A stretch of 64,000 nt of DNA from contig NZ_CP109178.1 in NCBI RefSeq assembly GCF_036248255.1, forward strand, positions 4,464,001 to 4,528,000, given 5' to 3'. The translations under genes were made by a program, and so were the position numbers. The stretch is from Streptomyces sp. NBC_01717 (GTDB lineage Bacteria > Actinomycetota > Actinomycetes > Streptomycetales > Streptomycetaceae). The notes under the pieces are model-generated. The model was not told the origin of the DNA. It worked only from the letters and a program-made list of their open reading frames with translations, and made no database searches. This document shows, piece by piece, positions 17,257 to 26,014 of this stretch. Each line of letters begins with the position of its first letter. The stretch's first letter is position 1.

Positions 17257-18744
17257 TCACGCCGTGCCGGTGCCGTCCGCGACGTCCAGCGCGTGGAACG
17301 CCAGCCACAAGTCGTAGCGTGCACTGGGGGTTTGGAGCAGCGAGCGTTGAAGTATGCCTTCGAGTCGCGTGAGGCGTTTGCGGATACCTGGTACGGATAT
17401 GCCCAACGCGGCTGCGGTCGGCCCGAGTTGGGCCTCGCACTTCAGCCAGGTACGCAAGGTGGTCTCGGAGGCCGCACCGGTCGCGGCGAGCGGGCGCAGC
17501 TGCTCGGCCGCCCACTGCCCGACGGCGGGACGCCGCAGGATCTCGTCCAGCGCGCCGGCCGGCACGGGCTCCGTGGACCGGGCGGCGCGCGCGGGTACGG
17601 CCCGGATGCGCAGGGCCAGGTCGAGCGCGGCCTGATCGGCGACCCGGTTGAGGTCCAGGCCGAGCAGCTCGCCGATCAACCGCAGTCGTGCGGCAAGGGT
17701 GTTGCGGTGGATCTTCAGGTGCTGCGTCGCATGCGACGAGAACGCCAGCCAGGAGGCGAGGGTTGCCGCCAGCTCCTGGCTGCCGGGGTCCTGGCTGCGT
17801 CGTGGCAGGTGGGTGAGCAGCGGTGCCAGCAGGGCGTCGGCCCACTGCGCGCCCGCCTCGCCGACGACCACGGCCGGTTCCGGTGCCGAGCCGAACCGGG
17901 CGTGCCGCGCGGGCATTCCGCGCGCCACGGCCAGGGCGTGGAACGCCTGCCGGTATCCGGTCGCCGTGTCGCTCAGCGGCACGTCCTCGCTCACGCCCAC
18001 GACACAGTCGTCCACCACGGCGGCGACGTCGAGGCCGAGTCGCGGATCGGCGCCGTCGGGCCCGGCGGGCACGATGAGGATCAGGTGGCGTGCGTACACC
18101 GGGCAGCGCACGATCCAGGACCGGCCGCCGGAGATGTCCGCGCACACCCGCGCCACGTCGTCCCGCCGGCCGCCCGAGCACTGCACCACACAGACCTGGA
18201 CGGGGTCCGGCAGCGTGGGTTTGAGCGCGCCCGCCACCTGATGGGCGATGGAGAGCTGTCCGGTCATCAGCAGATGCAGCACCGCTTCCCGGCCTCGGGA
18301 CTCGGCGAGATCGACGCGGCGGCGCTTGCGTTCGACCGTCTCGGCCGCCCAGCACATGGTCAGGGGCATCGCCACATCGGCGAGAAGCGTGGCCAGTCCG
18401 TCCGGCAGTGGCCGGCGGACGACGACGGCGAGGATCGGTGCGGGGGCGTCGGGAGTGCCGTCCAGGGGGAACAGCAGGGCGGTGTCCGGGCCCTTGTCGA
18501 GAGCGAAGGAGCGGCCGCGGAGAGCCGTCAGCTCCTTCACGCCCTCGGTGGCCAGCGCGAGGGCCGAGGCGCTCGTGAGGTCCGGGGTGCGGGCCACGCC
18601 GCGCAGGACGGTGCCGTCACTGTCGAGCAGACCGGCCCAGCCGCCGGCCCGCCCCGACACCCAGCGCAGCAGCTCCGGTGAGCCGCCGGCGCGGGCCAGG
18701 CGGTACATCCGCAGCACGTCGTCGGCACGTTCCCCTGCTCGCAC
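17257..18744 (-). CDS. PucR-type helix-turn-helix regulator
   Basis: About 495 residues from a GTG at 18744, which is preceded by GAGGAGGGAGCGGGGG; the frame stays open upstream, so the start is moderately sure. The N-terminal half looks like a GAF/PucR sensory region (GWAGLLDSDGTVLRGVAR, ALRGRSFALDKGPDTALLFP). The C-terminal part holds two HTH-like segments: LASWLAFSSHATQHLKIHRN with TLAARLRLIGELLGLDLNRV, and LGPTAAALGISVPGIRKRLT followed by LEGILQRSLL. The former is the classic PucR/CdaR C-terminal HTH; the second is an extra copy. It is divergent from a dnaN paralogue over a region with direct and inverted repeats. Target unknown. Confidence 0.85.
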   Translation of the reverse strand: MRAGERADDVLRMYRLARAGGSPELLRWVSGRAGGWAGLLDSDGTVLRGVARTPDLTSASALALATEGVKELTALRGRSFALDKGPDTALLFPLDGTPDAPAPILAVVVRRPLPDGLATLLADVAMPLTMCWAAETVERKRRRVDLAESRGREAVLHLLMTGQLSIAHQVAGALKPTLPDPVQVCVVQCSGGRRDDVARVCADISGGRSWIVRCPVYARHLILIVPAGPDGADPRLGLDVAAVVDDCVVGVSEDVPLSDTATGYRQAFHALAVARGMPARHARFGSAPEPAVVVGEAGAQWADALLAPLLTHLPRRSQDPGSQELAATLASWLAFSSHATQHLKIHRNTLAARLRLIGELLGLDLNRVADQAALDLALRIRAVPARAARSTEPVPAGALDEILRRPAVGQWAAEQLRPLAATGAASETTLRTWLKCEAQLGPTAAALGISVPGIRKRLTRLEGILQRSLLQTPSARYDLWLAFHALDVADGTGTA

Positions 18745-18767
18745 CGGTCCCCCGCTCCCTCCTCGTT

Positions 18768-18852
18768 CTGCACTCCGCAGAAAAGCGGAGTGCAGCGTAC
18801 CGGTTTGACTGTGCGAACTGATACCCCTGCAACGCCCACACAGTGCGAATTG
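18768..18852. promoter_or_regulatory. Repeat-rich regulatory region upstream of PucR-type gene and dnaN paralogue
   Basis: Two signals lie in the 328-base divergent gap. First, a perfect 11-bp inverted repeat (18768-18778 with 18785-18795, arm CTGCACTCCGC, 6-base AG/A-rich loop) is just upstream of the PucR-type start. Second, two direct copies of GTGCGAA(C/T)TG at 18811-18820 and 18843-18852 are 32 bases apart, about three helical turns. Both suit binding by a dimeric regulator. The rest of the gap shows nothing further. Confidence 0.5.
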
Positions 18853-19072
18853 AATCTCCCTGCCGTCTACCCACAGTCCTAGAGTCCGAACGTGTTCCGG
18901 GGCGTCGGGGGAACACGCGGCCGCCTCGGACTCGGGGGACGACGGGGCGGCACGGCGGCAGCGACCCACGGGGGTGGTCGCTGTCGTCGGCCGCACCGGC
19001 CCCGGGCCGATTGTCAGTGGCACCGCCTAACGTCGGGTCATCACCTGGACCGACGGAGAAGGGCACCCCGCC

Positions 19073-20212
19073 ATGGAGTTCCGTATCGATCGCAGTGCAC
19101 TGACCGATGCCGTGGCCTGGGCGGCCCGCGTGCTGCCCACTCGCTCGCCCGTGCCGGTGCTCGGCGGGCTGCTGCTGGAGGCGGACGGCGGGTGGCTGCG
19201 GATCTCCGGCCTCGACTACGAGGCGTCCGCCCGCATCGAGGTCGAGGCGGAGACCGTACGGGCCGGGCGGGTGCTGGTCATGGGGAGACGGCTGCTCGAT
19301 GTGTGCCGGGTGCTGCCCGAAAGTCCGGTGGTGTGCGCGGTGGAGGGTTCACGGTTCGCGGTGACCGGCGGCGGCGCCCGGTTCGGGCTGTCGGTGCTGC
19401 CGCTGGACGACTATCCGGCGCTGCCGCCGCTGCCCGGGGTGCTGGGGGCAGTGGACTCGGAGGAGTTCGCCGCGGCCGTCGCCCATGTGGCGGTGGCCGC
19501 GGGCCGGGACGACACACTGCCGACCCTCACCGGGATCCGGGTCGGACTCGACGGCGACACGATGACGCTGGCCGCCACCGACCGGTACCGCTTCGCGGTG
19601 CGCACGCTCGCATGGAAGCCGGCGACGGCGGATGTCTCGGCCGATGTGGTGGTGTCGGCCCGGCGCCTGACGGAGATCGCCCGCTCCTTCGGCCGGTCCG
19701 GCATGGTCAGCGTCGCCCTGGATGCCGGATCGGCCGGCTTCGAACTCGCCGGAATGCGCACCACGGTCCGGCTCCTGGACGGCCGGCTCCCCCGGCACGA
19801 CAAGCTGTTCGCGATGGCGGACCCGACGACCGCGGTGACGGACCGGGCGCCCCTGGTCGAGGCCGTCAAGCGCGTCGCGGTGGTCGCGGACGGCGACAGC
19901 CCGCTCCAACTGGCCTTCTCCGGCGACTCGGTGCTGCTTCAGGCGGGGTACGAGGACGATGTCGCGTCCCAGCGGCTGCCTGCCGTCCTGGAGGGTGCCG
20001 ATGAGCTGACGGTCGCGTTCAACCCCTCGTACCTGATGGAGGCCCTCGCCTCGTTCGACACACCGGTCGTCCAGTTCGGTCTGATGGGTCCGGGCCAACG
20101 CGCCATGATCACCGGCCGGGCGGCCGAGGGCGGCACGACGGGGCCGGACCAGGTCGCCGCGCCTCGTCCGACGCACCGGCACCTGTTGATGTCGGTGAAA
20201 CCACTGGTCTGA
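19073..20212 (+). CDS. DnaN-like sliding clamp paralogue (DNA polymerase III beta family)
   Basis: 379 residues, full length for a beta clamp. The three clamp domains are recognisable: MEFRIDRSALTDAVAWAARV with VLGGLLLEADGGWLRISGLD; domain 2 VAAGRDDTLPTLTGIRVGLD and LAATDRYRFAVRTLAWKP; domain 3 RAPLVEAVKRVAVVADGDSP. The motif TDRYRFA, part of the protein-binding pocket, is intact, but the C-terminus reads LLMSVKPLV where canonical clamps end (M)P(V/M)RL, so the pocket edge differs. It is not in the dnaA-dnaN-recF context, so it is a second copy. Possible roles are a specialised clamp for repair polymerases or a target-protecting variant like those in griselimycin producers; both are inference. 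GGAGAAGGG precedes the ATG. Confidence 0.9.
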   Translation: MEFRIDRSALTDAVAWAARVLPTRSPVPVLGGLLLEADGGWLRISGLDYEASARIEVEAETVRAGRVLVMGRRLLDVCRVLPESPVVCAVEGSRFAVTGGGARFGLSVLPLDDYPALPPLPGVLGAVDSEEFAAAVAHVAVAAGRDDTLPTLTGIRVGLDGDTMTLAATDRYRFAVRTLAWKPATADVSADVVVSARRLTEIARSFGRSGMVSVALDAGSAGFELAGMRTTVRLLDGRLPRHDKLFAMADPTTAVTDRAPLVEAVKRVAVVADGDSPLQLAFSGDSVLLQAGYEDDVASQRLPAVLEGADELTVAFNPSYLMEALASFDTPVVQFGLMGPGQRAMITGRAAEGGTTGPDQVAAPRPTHRHLLMSVKPLV

Positions 20213-20280
20213 GGCCGGCGAGACAGTGACCGGACTCCTGCAAACCGGAACCTCCGGCGAGCCTCGCGGAAGACCGGAGC

Positions 20281-20315
20281 GGGGGCGTGTCCGGGCCGTG
20301 GCCGGACACGCCCCC
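20281..20315. terminator. Bidirectional terminator between dnaN paralogue and chitinase
   Basis: A perfect 14-bp stem (20281-20294 with 20302-20315; arm GGGGGCGTGTCCGG) with a 7-base loop lies between the two convergent genes. Confidence 0.85.
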
Positions 20316-20369
20316 CGCCGGGCGGAGGGATCCACAGGTTGTGGACCGGTGGGTCGGTTCAGCGGCGGA

Positions 20370-21251
20370 TCAGCAGCTCAGGTTCGAGCCGGGGGTGGTG
20401 CCGAGGATCTGCACGAAGGCCTGGTACCGGTCGATGCGGCTCTGGACCTGGGCGGGGTTGCCGCCGTTGCACTCCAGCGAGCCGTTGATGGAGCGGATCG
20501 TCTCGCCGAAGCCGGCGCCGTTGACCATCGCGTTGTGGGCCGTCATGGTGCCCGGGCCGTTCTGGGTGTTCCAGTACCAAAGACCCGTCTTCCAGGCCAC
20601 GGACGCGTTCTGCTCGACCAGGTACGGGTTGCCGAGCAGGTCGATGCCGAGTGCGTCGCCCGCTGCCTTGTAGTTGAAGTTCCAGCTGAGCTGGATCGGG
20701 CCACGGCCGTAGTACGCGGACTGTCCGGCCGGGCAGCCGTAGGGCTGGCCGGTGTCGCAGTAGTGCGGGTAGTTGGCCGTGTTCTGCTCGACCACGTACA
20801 CCAGTCCGCCCGTCTCATGGCTGACGTTGGCGAGGAACGCCGCCGCCTCCTGACGCTTGACCGTGTCGCTTCCGGTGTTTGCGAAGCCCGGGTAGGCACT
20901 CAGGGCCGCGGTCAGTCCGCTGTACGTGTAGAAGGGGTTCCGGCTCGGGAACATCTGGTTGAACTGCGCCTCGCTGACGACGAATCCCGACGGGGTGCCC
21001 GGATCCGTGCCGCCACCGCAGCTGCCCTGGTCCGCCCAGACGTCGGAACTGCCCGGCCGCTCGTTCTGGGTCCACCACTTCGCGGTCCAGTTGTGCCCGT
21101 TGTACGAGGCCGCTCCGCCGCCCGTGTAGACGGACGAGGCGTTCCAGGGTGCCGCGCACTCGGCCGCCGAGGCGGTGGAGGCGGGGAGAACGACGAGCAT
21201 CGCGACGACCGCGCCCAGCGCGGCCAGCATGCCCATGACGCGTCTCATCAT
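20370..21251 (-). CDS. Secreted GH19 chitinase with N-terminal chitin-binding module
   Basis: 293 residues. Signal peptide: MMRRVMG, a hydrophobic core to residue ~23, cleavage after ASTASA or ASTASAA. Residues ~30-80 are a CBM5/12-type module (SSVYTGGGAASYNGHNWTAK, then WWTQNE...DVWADQG). A short GGGTDPGTPS linker leads to the GH19 catalytic domain, with the catalytic Glu in NVSHETGG and the signature YYGRGPIQLSWNFNYKAAG, ending LSC. It hydrolyses chitin endolytically with inversion, outside the cell. Start ATG at 21251 with AAGGAG seven bases upstream. Expression is probably under DasR-type and chitin-inducible control through the repeats about 80-105 bases upstream. Confidence 0.96.
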   Translation of the reverse strand: MMRRVMGMLAALGAVVAMLVVLPASTASAAECAAPWNASSVYTGGGAASYNGHNWTAKWWTQNERPGSSDVWADQGSCGGGTDPGTPSGFVVSEAQFNQMFPSRNPFYTYSGLTAALSAYPGFANTGSDTVKRQEAAAFLANVSHETGGLVYVVEQNTANYPHYCDTGQPYGCPAGQSAYYGRGPIQLSWNFNYKAAGDALGIDLLGNPYLVEQNASVAWKTGLWYWNTQNGPGTMTAHNAMVNGAGFGETIRSINGSLECNGGNPAQVQSRIDRYQAFVQILGTTPGSNLSC

Positions 21252-21316
21252 GAGATCACTCCTTCGGCGCGGTGCACCGAGTTCATCGGTGCACCGCCAT
21301 GGGGGGTGACCGTCAC

Positions 21317-21363
21317 TCAAGCGCCGCTGGTCTGTACCTGTCAAGGTCTAGACCAGCGCTTGA
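21317..21363 (-). promoter_or_regulatory. Chitinase promoter with dre-like / direct-repeat operator
   Basis: GGTCTAGACC (21345-21354) is the palindromic core of the DasR-responsive element, and a second copy GGTCTGTACC (21329-21338) lies 16 bases away. Streptomyces chitinase promoters are known for such 12-bp direct repeats. Between and overlapping them, the minus strand reads TTGACA (21344-21339), a consensus -35. The whole block is also an imperfect dyad flanked by TCAAGCG and CGCTTGA. The match is direct; DasR binding is inferred. Confidence 0.8.
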
Positions 21364-21693
21364 AATCTTTCCGAAGAGGCGCCGCGGAGTGCGTTCACGG
21401 CGAATGCGCTGTGCCGAAGCGGCCCCCAACAGGAGTAATTCCGGAAGTAGTTCATCCGGATCAAGGGGCAGGCAGGCGGCCGGTCCCGAACGAAAAACCT
21501 TCGGGCCCGTCCAGCATGCGGAACGGCGGACCGGCCGGACCGCGAATCCCGCCGCTGCGCGAACGGCAGGCGAACGTCAGCCGAAAGGATCCGGCTGCCC
21601 GCCCCAACTCCCCTACCGCACACATACGGTGACCCGAACCGGGGACCGTGGTGCACGCGTGCACGCGTTCGACGAGGGGAGCGCGAGGAAGCC
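21364..21693. other. Intergenic remainder with palindrome upstream of the PstS-like gene
   Basis: 330 bases without a convincing gene. A perfect 14-bp palindrome GTGCACGCGTGCAC (21651-21664) lies 30 bases before the next start codon and may be an operator for that gene. Nothing else was recognised. Confidence 0.4.
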
Positions 21694-23223
21694 GTGGAGT
21701 GGTTCAGCGCCGAGAACGTCGTGGCCGTGTGCACCGCAGTGCTCGGTGTCCTGGCCTCCATCGGAGTGCTCTGGTACGAGCGCCGCGTACCCCGCCGCAA
21801 GCGCATCGGCTACCGGGTCCAGATGGACACCCCGATCGGCAGCGACGTCAGCGAGGGCCGGGCCAATGTCCGGCTCGGGCTCTTCAGCGAGACGCCCGAC
21901 ATGGCCGATGCCACGCTCGTCCTGCTGCGCGTCGAGAACGACGGCTCGCAGTCCATCGCCGACAACGACTACACGGGCCGTGAACTGCACGGGCTGACCG
22001 TGGAGTTCACCGGCCGCACCGTACGCGGCATCGCGGTCACCCAGGCACCCGGCGCCGACCATCTGATGGAGCACTTCACCCCGGCGGGCGGGATGCGCCA
22101 CAGCGGCCGGCTCATCCGGCTGCCGCGCGTCCCCCTCAACCGGGGCGAGCACTTCAAGCTGCTGGTGCTGCTCACCGGGTCGCACGTGGGCAGCCCCATC
22201 AGGATCACCGGCGGCATCCGGGACGGCGAGGTGACACCCAACACCGCCGCCCGCCCCGACGAGAAGCCCCCGATGTTCGGCCGGGCCGCCCGGCTCATCA
22301 CCGTGGCACTGACCGTCTGCGTCGTCACCCTGGCCTCGATCATCCTGGTCCGCGACGACACCCCGCCCCCGGTGGGCTGCGCCCGGGGCACCCTGACAGT
22401 GACCGGCTCCACCGCCTTCGAACCGGTCGTGCGGGAACTGGCGCAGAAGTACGAGAAGGAGTGCGAGGGTTCCAGCGTCACCGTCGACGCGCACGGCAGC
22501 AACGCGGGGATACGGGAGCTCGCCGACCGGGGCGCCACCGCCGGGGAGTCAGGCTCCCCCGCGCTGATCGCCCTCTCCGACGGCCCCAAACCGGACGGCT
22601 ACCCGCAGCTGCGCGAGAACCGGGTCGCGGTCTCACTCTTCCGCCTGGTCGTCAACGACCGGGTGCCTGTCAAGAACCTCTCCCTGGCCACCGTCCGGAA
22701 GATCTACCGGGGCGACATCCGCAACTGGAAGACGCTCGACGGACCCGACCTGCCCATACTCCTGGTCAGCAGGGATGCCAACTCCGGCACCCGCGAGGTC
22801 TTCCAGCGCCGCGTCCTCGGCCACAACGAACCCGCCCAGTCGTCCCGCGACTGTGTCACCAAGGACGACGCCGCGGCCCGCGTCATCCGCTGCGAACTCG
22901 ACTCCACCGACCAGGTCCTGGCCACCGTCGGCCGGCTCGACGGCGCGATCGGCTACAGCGAGCTGCGCTCCGGAACCGCACTGAAGGGCGCGCACCAGCT
23001 CGCCATCGACTCCACCGTCCCGTCCGTCGACACGATCGGCTCCAGCACCTACCCGTACCGGGAGATCGAGTACGCCTACACGTACGGCCAGCCGCCGGCC
23101 GACTCGCTGGCATCCAGCTTCCTGGGCTATCTGAGCCGCGGCAACGGCCAGGACGTCATCCGTACGCACGGACATCTGCCGTGCGCGACGCCGAAGGGGC
23201 TGCGGATCTGCGGGGAGGAGTGA
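21694..23223 (+). CDS. Membrane-tethered PstS-like substrate-binding protein
   Basis: 509 residues. A first helix at residues ~7-25 (NVVAVCTAVLGVLASIGVLW) precedes a ~170-residue domain of unknown type rich in beta strands (VRLGLFSETPDMADATLVLL; RVENDGSQSIADNDYTG). A second helix at ~201-219 (ITVALTVCVVTLASIILV) is followed by an external phosphate/molybdate-type binding domain: LTVTGSTAFEPVVRELAQKY, SNAGIRELADRG, VVNDRVPVKNLSLATVRKIY, SRDANSGTREVFQRR. In PstS proteins the GST and SGTRE segments bind phosphate. There are no pst transporter genes nearby, so it may be a sensor rather than a transporter component. GTG start with GAGGAAG upstream. Confidence 0.85.
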   Translation: MEWFSAENVVAVCTAVLGVLASIGVLWYERRVPRRKRIGYRVQMDTPIGSDVSEGRANVRLGLFSETPDMADATLVLLRVENDGSQSIADNDYTGRELHGLTVEFTGRTVRGIAVTQAPGADHLMEHFTPAGGMRHSGRLIRLPRVPLNRGEHFKLLVLLTGSHVGSPIRITGGIRDGEVTPNTAARPDEKPPMFGRAARLITVALTVCVVTLASIILVRDDTPPPVGCARGTLTVTGSTAFEPVVRELAQKYEKECEGSSVTVDAHGSNAGIRELADRGATAGESGSPALIALSDGPKPDGYPQLRENRVAVSLFRLVVNDRVPVKNLSLATVRKIYRGDIRNWKTLDGPDLPILLVSRDANSGTREVFQRRVLGHNEPAQSSRDCVTKDDAAARVIRCELDSTDQVLATVGRLDGAIGYSELRSGTALKGAHQLAIDSTVPSVDTIGSSTYPYREIEYAYTYGQPPADSLASSFLGYLSRGNGQDVIRTHGHLPCATPKGLRICGEE

Positions 23224-23227
23224 AAGC

Positions 23228-23270
23228 GCGGAGGGGGGCCGGGGCAACAGCCGCCCCGGCCCCCCTCCGC
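23228..23270. terminator. Bidirectional terminator between PstS-like gene and purA
   Basis: A perfect 18-bp stem (23228-23245 with 23253-23270; arm GCGGAGGGGGGCCGGGGC) with a 7-base loop separates convergent genes. Confidence 0.92.
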
Positions 23271-23281
23271 GTTGTCCCGTC

Positions 23282-24565
23282 CTACAGGAACGAGTTGATC
23301 TCGATGGTCTCGGTACGGCCGGGGCCGACACCGATCGCGGAGATCGGCGCGCCGGACATGTCCTCCAGCGCCTTCACGTACGCCTGCGCGTTCTTCGGCA
23401 GATCGCCGAAGGTCTTGGCCTTCGTGATGTCCTCGGACCAGCCCGGCAGCATCTCGTAGACCGGCTTCGCGTGGTGGAAGTCCGTCTGGCTGTACGGGAG
23501 TTCCTCGACCCGCTTGCCGTCGATCTCGTACGCGACGCACACCGGGATCTGCTCCCAGCCGGTCAGCACGTCCAGCTTGGTGAGGAAGAAGTCGGTGAGA
23601 CCGTTGACCCGGGTCGCGTACCGCGCGATCACCGCGTCGAACCAGCCGCAGCGGCGGTCACGGCCGGTGGTGACACCGCGCTCGCCGCCGATCCGGCGCA
23701 GCGCCTCGCCGTCCTCGTCGAGCAGCTCCGTCGGGAACGGGCCGGCGCCGACGCGCGTGGTGTACGCCTTGAGGATGCCGATGACCCGGCTGATCTTCGT
23801 CGGGCCCACGCCGGAACCGGTGCAGGCGCCGCCCGCGGTCGGGTTCGAAGAGGTGACGAAGGGGTACGTCCCGTGGTCGACGTCGAGCAGCGTGCCCTGA
23901 CCGCCCTCGAAGAGGACGACCTTGCCCGCTTCGATGGCGTCGTTCAGGATCAGCGTGGTGTCGGCGACGTACGGCTTGATCTGATCCGCGTACTGGAGCA
24001 TCTCCTCGACGATCTTCCCGGCCTCGATGGCGCGCCGGTTGAAGACCTTGGCGAGGAGCTGGTTCTTCTGCTCCAGCGCAGCTTCGACCTTCTGCTCCAG
24101 GATCGACTCGTCGTAGAGGTCCTGGACGCGGATGCCGACCCGGTTGATCTTGTCGGCGTACGTCGGGCCGATGCCTCGGCCGGTCGTGCCGATCTTGCGC
24201 TTCCCGAGGAACCGTTCCGTCACCTTGTCGATCGTGACGTTGTACGGGGTGATCAAATGAGCGTTACCGCTGATCAACAGCTTGGACGTGTCCACGCCGC
24301 GGTCGTTCAGCCCACTCAGCTCGGAGAGCAGGACGGCCGGGTCGACGACGACACCGTTACCGATGACCGGGGTACACCCCGGTGAAAGGATTCCGGAGGG
24401 GAGGAGATGAAGTGCGTACTTCTGGTCACCGACGACCACCGTGTGGCCGGCATTGTTGCCGCCCTGGTAACGCACCACATAGTCCACGGATCCACCGAGG
24501 AGGTCGGTGGCCTTTCCCTTGCCCTCGTCACCCCACTGAGCACCGAGCAGCACAAGTGCGGGCAC
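23282..24565 (-). CDS. purA: Adenylosuccinate synthase
   Basis: 427 residues. It condenses IMP and aspartate with GTP to adenylosuccinate in AMP synthesis. The P-loop-like GDEGKGK at residues 12-18 and the catalytic Asp/His segments ([18 protein letters not shown]) are present, as are [11 protein letters not shown], the GTP-side [13 protein letters not shown], the RCGWFDAV loop and [10 protein letters not shown]. The GTG start has GGAAGGGGTG upstream. Monocistronic between two hairpins. Confidence 0.98.
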   Translation of the reverse strand: MPALVLLGAQWGDEGKGKATDLLGGSVDYVVRYQGGNNAGHTVVVGDQKYALHLLPSGILSPGCTPVIGNGVVVDPAVLLSELSGLNDRGVDTSKLLISGNAHLITPYNVTIDKVTERFLGKRKIGTTGRGIGPTYADKINRVGIRVQDLYDESILEQKVEAALEQKNQLLAKVFNRRAIEAGKIVEEMLQYADQIKPYVADTTLILNDAIEAGKVVLFEGGQGTLLDVDHGTYPFVTSSNPTAGGACTGSGVGPTKISRVIGILKAYTTRVGAGPFPTELLDEDGEALRRIGGERGVTTGRDRRCGWFDAVIARYATRVNGLTDFFLTKLDVLTGWEQIPVCVAYEIDGKRVEELPYSQTDFHHAKPVYEMLPGWSEDITKAKTFGDLPKNAQAYVKALEDMSGAPISAIGVGPGRTETIEINSFL

Positions 24566-24689
24566 AGGCGTACACCCCTTCCGGGCGGGGCATGTCCAAG
24601 GTCAGGGGGCGTACGTAAACGTCGTACACGCCGTACGACGATGTACGACGAAGCCTGAACCGTCGAACCGGGTGCCCCGGAATAGACGA

Positions 24690-24717
24690 AGCCCCTGGCG
24701 CAATAGCGCAAGGGGCT
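24690..24717. terminator. Hairpin in the purA upstream region
   Basis: The 12-base arms AGCCCCTGGCGC and GCGCAAGGGGCT pair with one mismatch around an AATA loop, followed on the plus strand by CTCTTG. It sits between divergent purA and the diacylglycerol-kinase-like gene. It could be a leader attenuator or a terminator of a short plus-strand transcript; its role is unclear. Confidence 0.4.
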
Positions 24718-24751
24718 CTTGCACCAAGATGCTACCCGAGGAAGGACCGAG

Positions 24752-25609
24752 GTGTCGGCTGCCCAGCCCCCCGGCAACGGTGCGCACCAGCTGCTGGTGG
24801 TGATCGACCCGGTCGCCCGCCGGACCGACGGCGAGTCCGTCCGTATCGCGAAGGACGTGCTGAGCGCGGGTTCGCACGCAAAAATCTGCCTCCCGGACGG
24901 GCCGGAGGAGTTCGCGCGGGCCTTGTCCCGCCGAGGCAATCGGCGTCCGGTGGTCGTCGGCGACGACCGAACACTGCTGCGCGCCGTGACGCTGCTGCAC
25001 CGGGACAGGGAGCTGACCGGTGAGGCGCTCGCACTGGTTCCGGTGGGCGCGGCGGCAATGCTGCAACTCGCGCATTCGCTCGGCGTGCCCATGGGTGCGG
25101 TGGCCGCGGCGCGCGCCGCGCTGGACGGTGCCGTACGCCGTCTCGACCTGCTGGTCGACGACAGCGACGGCGTCGTCCTGGGCGCCCTGCGCATCCCCGC
25201 CCTGCCCACGACGCCGGGCTCGGCGGCCGCGCACACGGGGGTCACGGCGGTCTGGGACACCTGCCGCTCCCTGGTGCGCACCCTGGTCCGCCCTGCCCCG
25301 CCCACCTCACCCGCCACACCTCGCACCCACCGGCTGCGGGTCGAGACGGACGGGGTGGTGCTGAACGATCTGGACAGCCCGGTCGAATCGGTGACGGTGA
25401 CCTCGCAAGGCGGCGGCGGAGGCCTCGCGGACGTGGTCGTCCACACCGCGAAGGGGGAAGCGCTGACGGCGGAGGCGAAGGCGGTCACGGTCTCCGGCGC
25501 GGACTTCCGCTACCGGGCGGACACCCAGGTCGCCGGCCCGGTCCGGACGCGGACCTGGACGGTGCGGGCGGGCGCGTGGGGACTGATGCTCCCGGTGGCC
25601 GAGGGGTAG
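24752..25609 (+). CDS. Diacylglycerol-kinase catalytic-domain-like protein
   Basis: 285 residues from a GTG preceded by GAGGAAGGA. The fold resembles the DAGK/sphingosine-kinase/NAD-kinase group: LLVVIDPVARRTDGESVRIA at the N-terminus, VVVGDDRTLLRAVTLLHRDR (position of the GGDGT nucleotide motif, here reading VGDDRT) and LALVPVGAAAMLQLAHSLGV (position of GTxND). The canonical GGDGT and GTGND signatures are therefore degenerate, so kinase activity is doubtful. The C-terminal beta domain (RLRVETDGVVLNDLDSPVES, VTVSGADFRYRADTQVAGPV) fits the lipid-kinase C-lobe. Conserved next to purA in Streptomyces as I recall. Function uncertain. Confidence 0.85.
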   Translation: MSAAQPPGNGAHQLLVVIDPVARRTDGESVRIAKDVLSAGSHAKICLPDGPEEFARALSRRGNRRPVVVGDDRTLLRAVTLLHRDRELTGEALALVPVGAAAMLQLAHSLGVPMGAVAAARAALDGAVRRLDLLVDDSDGVVLGALRIPALPTTPGSAAAHTGVTAVWDTCRSLVRTLVRPAPPTSPATPRTHRLRVETDGVVLNDLDSPVESVTVTSQGGGGGLADVVVHTAKGEALTAEAKAVTVSGADFRYRADTQVAGPVRTRTWTVRAGAWGLMLPVAEG

Positions 25610-25693
25610 CTCCACGCGTCGCGGGGCCGACCGTGCGCGGGCGCGGGAACGGGAACGGGCGCACTCTGGTAAGAGGTCCCGGAGGTGATGGTC

Positions 25694-25966
25694 ATGATGA
25701 AGACCGCTGTCGGATGGCACATCGAGCTGGAATTCGAGGAAGACAACCACCGCACCCGCGCCGCCGCCCTCGTACGGCTCCCTGACGGGAACGAGGTACG
25801 TGCGCACGGGTACGCCAGCCGCCACCCCTCCGACTCCCAGCAGCCGAGGGTCGGCGAGGAGATCGCAGGAGCAAGAGCGATGAACGAGCTCGCGATGAAC
25901 CTGCTGACCAAGGCGCACGACGAGATCGACGAGGCGTCCGGCCGGACGTCGCACCCGCTGATCTGA
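25694..25966 (+). CDS. DUF1876 small protein (dsRBD-like)
   Basis: 90 residues. The pattern MMKTAVGWHIELEFEEDNHR, AAALVRLPDGNEVRAHGYAS and VGEEIAGARAMNELAMNLLT matches the DUF1876 family of small actinobacterial proteins, predicted alpha/beta fold and of unknown role. The ATG at 25694 lies five bases after GGAGGTGA; an adjacent ATG at 25697 or a GTG at 25685 are alternatives. It may follow the upstream gene in one transcript (84-base gap). Confidence 0.87.
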   Translation: MMKTAVGWHIELEFEEDNHRTRAAALVRLPDGNEVRAHGYASRHPSDSQQPRVGEEIAGARAMNELAMNLLTKAHDEIDEASGRTSHPLI

Positions 25967-26014
25967 GCCGCCCCACAGGGCTCAGGGGCCGGCGCTCCGT
26001 CCCCAGCCGTTCCG

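Noticed and set aside
18894..18903. GAACGTGTTC as an SOS (LexA) box near the clamp paralogue
   Set aside because: The half sites are separated by two bases, not four, so it does not match the actinobacterial LexA box.
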